Source: Pseudomonas pohangensis (GTDB lineage: Bacteria; Pseudomonadota; Gammaproteobacteria; Pseudomonadales; Pseudomonadaceae). Taken from it: a stretch of 64,000 nucleotides of DNA. Positions 61,953 to 64,000 of the stretch are shown here, piece by piece. The first letter of the stretch is position 1. The number at the start of each line of letters is the position of its first letter. The position numbers were made by a program, and so were the translations under genes. A model generated the notes under the pieces. That model searched no databases. It was not told the origin of the DNA and saw only the letters and a program-made list of their open reading frames with translations. Location of the stretch: contig NZ_LT629785.1 in NCBI RefSeq assembly GCF_900105995.1, forward strand, positions 3,100,001-3,164,000, read 5' to 3'.

Positions 61953-63026
61953 ATGATGCGATTACCCTTCAAGCAGTTTTCCGCCTGCGCCCTTGCAGCG
62001 GCTTTGTCATTCAGCGCTTTCAGTGCCAGCGCCGAAGAAACCCTCACCGTTGTCTCATGGGGCGGCGCCTATGGCGCAGCACAGAAGAAGCACATGATTG
62101 ACCCGTTCCAGAAGGAAACCGGGGTCAAGGTGTTGTTCGAGGACTATTCCGGCGGCGTGGCTGAGATGAAAGCCCAGGTAGAGTCCGGCAATATCCAGTG
62201 GGATGTGGTCGATCTGGAAGTGATCGATCTGGAGCGTGCCTGCTCCGAAGGCCTGCTGGAAACCATTCCGCACTCCATTCTTCCCGCCGGCGCAGATGGC
62301 ACCCCGGCCGAGAAAGACTTCATTCCTGAAGCCCTGTCCAACGAGTGCGCTATCGGCAATATCGTCTGGTCGGTGGTGTATGCCTATAACAAAGACACCG
62401 TTGGCAAAACCACACCAACCACTATCGGTGACTTCTTCGACACGGCCAAAATCCCCGGCAAGCGCGCCTTGCGCAAACGCCCACAGGTCAATATGGAGTG
62501 GGCTCTGATGGCGGACGGTGTTCCCGCCGCCGATGTCTACAAAGTACTGGCCACCCCCGAAGGACAGCAGCGCGCCTTCGACAAACTGGACACGATCAAG
62601 AACGACATCGTCTGGTTTGACTCCTGGTCACAAGCGCCACAACTGCTGAATGACGGCGGTGCGGTGCTGGTGCAATCGGCTAACGGTCGCTTCTACGATG
62701 CCATCGTTCAGGAAGGCAAACCTTTCGTCATTGTCTGGTCCGGGCACGTCTATGACCTGGACGCCTGGGGCGTGCTGAAGGGTTCGCCGAAGAAAGATCT
62801 GGCATTCAAGTTCATCGCCTACGCGACCCAGTCCAAGCCGCTGGCAGGCATGTCGGACGTGGCCTACGGCCCGACCCGCAAGTCCTCCACGCCGATGATG
62901 GACCCTGCAGCCGCACCACACCTGCCGACTGCACACCTGGACACAGGCCTGCAGGCCGGTTCGGCGTTCTGGGCTGACTACGGCGAGTCGCTGGGCGAGA
63001 AATTCAACGAGTGGCTGCTCAAATAA
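61953..63026 (+). CDS. ABC transporter periplasmic substrate-binding protein (PotD/PotF type)
   Basis: 357 aa from the first ATG of MMRLP at 61953, with AGGAG 8 nt upstream. A signal peptide (about 1-27, ending FSASA) precedes the mature ETLTVVSWGGAYG, the typical start of extracellular binding proteins of family 1/8. The core has DVVDLEVIDLERAC and WSVVYAYNKD, both common in PotD-like proteins. Substrate unproven; putative polyamine. Confidence 0.92.
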   Translation: MMRLPFKQFSACALAAALSFSAFSASAEETLTVVSWGGAYGAAQKKHMIDPFQKETGVKVLFEDYSGGVAEMKAQVESGNIQWDVVDLEVIDLERACSEGLLETIPHSILPAGADGTPAEKDFIPEALSNECAIGNIVWSVVYAYNKDTVGKTTPTTIGDFFDTAKIPGKRALRKRPQVNMEWALMADGVPAADVYKVLATPEGQQRAFDKLDTIKNDIVWFDSWSQAPQLLNDGGAVLVQSANGRFYDAIVQEGKPFVIVWSGHVYDLDAWGVLKGSPKKDLAFKFIAYATQSKPLAGMSDVAYGPTRKSSTPMMDPAAAPHLPTAHLDTGLQAGSAFWADYGESLGEKFNEWLLK

Positions 63027-63064
63027 CCCGCTGATTACCCCTCCCCCTGCCGGGAGGGAAATTC

Positions 63065-63092
63065 AGGCACGGGCCGCTATCGGCTCGTGCCT
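63065..63092 (+). promoter_or_regulatory. Hairpin between binding protein and permease genes
   Basis: AGGCACG and CGTGCCT pair (7 bp) with an inner GCC/GGC, 38 nt after the binding-protein stop and 30 nt before the permease start. There is no U-run. Such intercistronic hairpins commonly stabilise the binding-protein mRNA or lower downstream expression, giving excess periplasmic protein over membrane components. Confidence 0.6.
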
Positions 63093-63121
63093 ATCAGCCA
63101 CACACCAGCAGGAGTTGTCGC

Positions 63122-64000
63122 TTGTCAGCACTGACCAGCACTGAAGCCAGCCAGGCCGCCAGCGCCCAACGCAAAAAACGCATTCGCGCGTTTTTGTTTG
63201 TGGTGCCCCTTTTGGCGTTTATTCTGCTGACTTTCGTCGCGCCCATCGGCAGCATGCTGTGGCGCAGCGTAAGCCACCCGACGGTGGCCGAGCTGATTCC
63301 GCAAACCCTGGTCGAACTGCAGCGCTGGGACGGCAAAAGCACTCCCGATCAGCAAACCTTCGGCGTTTTCGCCATCGAATTACAGGCTTTAGCCAAGCAG
63401 CGCCTGTCCGGCAAGCTGGCTGAAGAGTTCAACCGTGCCTTCACCGGCATGTCCAGCGTGGTCAAATCCACGGCACGCAAAGTCAGCCGCCTCAGCCCCG
63501 AGGAACTGGACAGTCAGGGTGCAGACATCCTGCGTAACGCCAACCCCAAATGGAGTAACCCGGAACTGTGGTTTGCCATTCAGCGGGCCGGCAAGCCCTA
63601 CACCTATGACTACTATCTGACCGCCCTCGACCTGGAACTGCGCCCCGACCAGGGCATACAGGTGCGGGAAGAAACACAGATTTATCTCCAGCTGTATGGC
63701 AAGACCCTGAACATGGCGCTGGTGATTACCCTGCTCTGCGCCCTGCTCGGCTACCCGCTGGCCTATTACCTGTCCGGTCTGCCGAAAAACCGTGCCAACC
63801 TGTTGCTGGTACTGGTTCTTCTGCCGTTCTGGACCTCGTTGCTGGTGCGCACCACCGCCTGGATTGCCCTGTTGCAAACCAACGGAGTGATCAATTCGTT
63901 CCTTATCGGTGCCGGCGTGATCGACCAGCCGATCGAGATGCTCTACACCTCGTTCGCCACCATCATCGCCATGACCCACATCCTGCTGCCATTCATGATT
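63122..64000 (+). CDS. ABC transporter permease, PotB-type (partial, runs off right edge)
   Basis: 293 codons to the window end, open. The start is TTG at 63122, with AGGAG 7 nt upstream. A first membrane helix (about residues 24-45) is followed by a long periplasmic segment of about 150 residues before the next helix, where TLNMALVITLLCALLGYPLAYYL begins the binding-protein-dependent permease domain (from about residue 196). Standard PotB lacks so long a loop; larger permeases of this kind occur in pseudomonad polyamine-type importers. Confidence 0.9.
   Translation, partial: MSALTSTEASQAASAQRKKRIRAFLFVVPLLAFILLTFVAPIGSMLWRSVSHPTVAELIPQTLVELQRWDGKSTPDQQTFGVFAIELQALAKQRLSGKLAEEFNRAFTGMSSVVKSTARKVSRLSPEELDSQGADILRNANPKWSNPELWFAIQRAGKPYTYDYYLTALDLELRPDQGIQVREETQIYLQLYGKTLNMALVITLLCALLGYPLAYYLSGLPKNRANLLLVLVLLPFWTSLLVRTTAWIALLQTNGVINSFLIGAGVIDQPIEMLYTSFATIIAMTHILLPFMI

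Overview
The window is about 64 kb of high-GC chromosome from a gammaproteobacterium of the family Pseudomonadaceae (Pseudomonas or a close, possibly marine, relative). The evidence is gene order, recalled from P. aeruginosa rather than searched: ubiE-ubiJ-ubiB-hisI-hisE-tatABC-rsmE on the left, then a long block collinear with the P. aeruginosa PA0357-PA0396 region (pilU/pilT, yggS-proC-yggT-yggU, a dynamin-like GTPase, metX-metW, rdgB-hemW, trmB-thiG-thiS, mtgA, rpoH-ftsX-ftsE-ftsY, paired M16 peptidases, rsmD, coaD, ferredoxin, ggt, mutM). Nearly everything is housekeeping, tightly packed, often with 1-8 nt overlaps.

Layout. 1-5154: ubiquinone biosynthesis, late histidine steps, Tat translocase and an rRNA methyltransferase. 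5162-12040: an accessory segment. RarD is cut at codon 94 and followed by about 370 bp of unassigned DNA, a complete AaeXAB-type tripartite efflux operon (FUSC protein, DUF1656 protein, HlyD adaptor, NodT/OprM-type channel), a damaged IS5-family transposase, a 3' fragment of tRNA-Lys and two DnaA-box repeats. 12039-21296: GcvR-like regulator, acetyltransferase, malate synthase G, AhpC/AhpF with an OxyR-like promoter region, crotonase, GST and DbpA helicase. 21322-30027: a possible neutral-lipid locus: two hormone-sensitive-lipase-type hydrolases around a wax ester synthase/DGAT with a basic tail, a third hydrolase, a DJ-1-like protein lacking the nucleophile Cys, an old-yellow-enzyme oxidoreductase, a Lys/Ala-tailed HTH protein and a TM2 protein.

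30052-43114: type IV pilus retraction ATPases, proline biosynthesis and the yggS cluster, methionine biosynthesis (MetX/MetW), nucleotide sanitation and heme chaperone genes, then tRNA methylation and thiazole synthesis on the opposite strand. 43185-54135: mtgA, rpoH (with a textbook sigma-E/AlgU-type promoter), ftsX/E/Y, M16 protease pair, rsmD, YheT-type hydrolase, coaD and ferredoxin. 54260-64000: gamma-glutamyltransferase, Na/Pi cotransporter, a small lower-GC exported protein, mutM, rlmI, and a polyamine-type ABC importer that runs off the right edge.

Nothing here is clearly a new defence or mobile system. The observations most worth a second look are the rarD/efflux/IS5/tRNA-Lys scar, the lipid locus with its two basic-tailed proteins, the Cys-less DJ-1-like protein, the dynamin-like GTPase and several well-formed regulatory structures (rpoH promoter, ahpC operator, ahpC-ahpF hairpin, hairpin between binding protein and permease).
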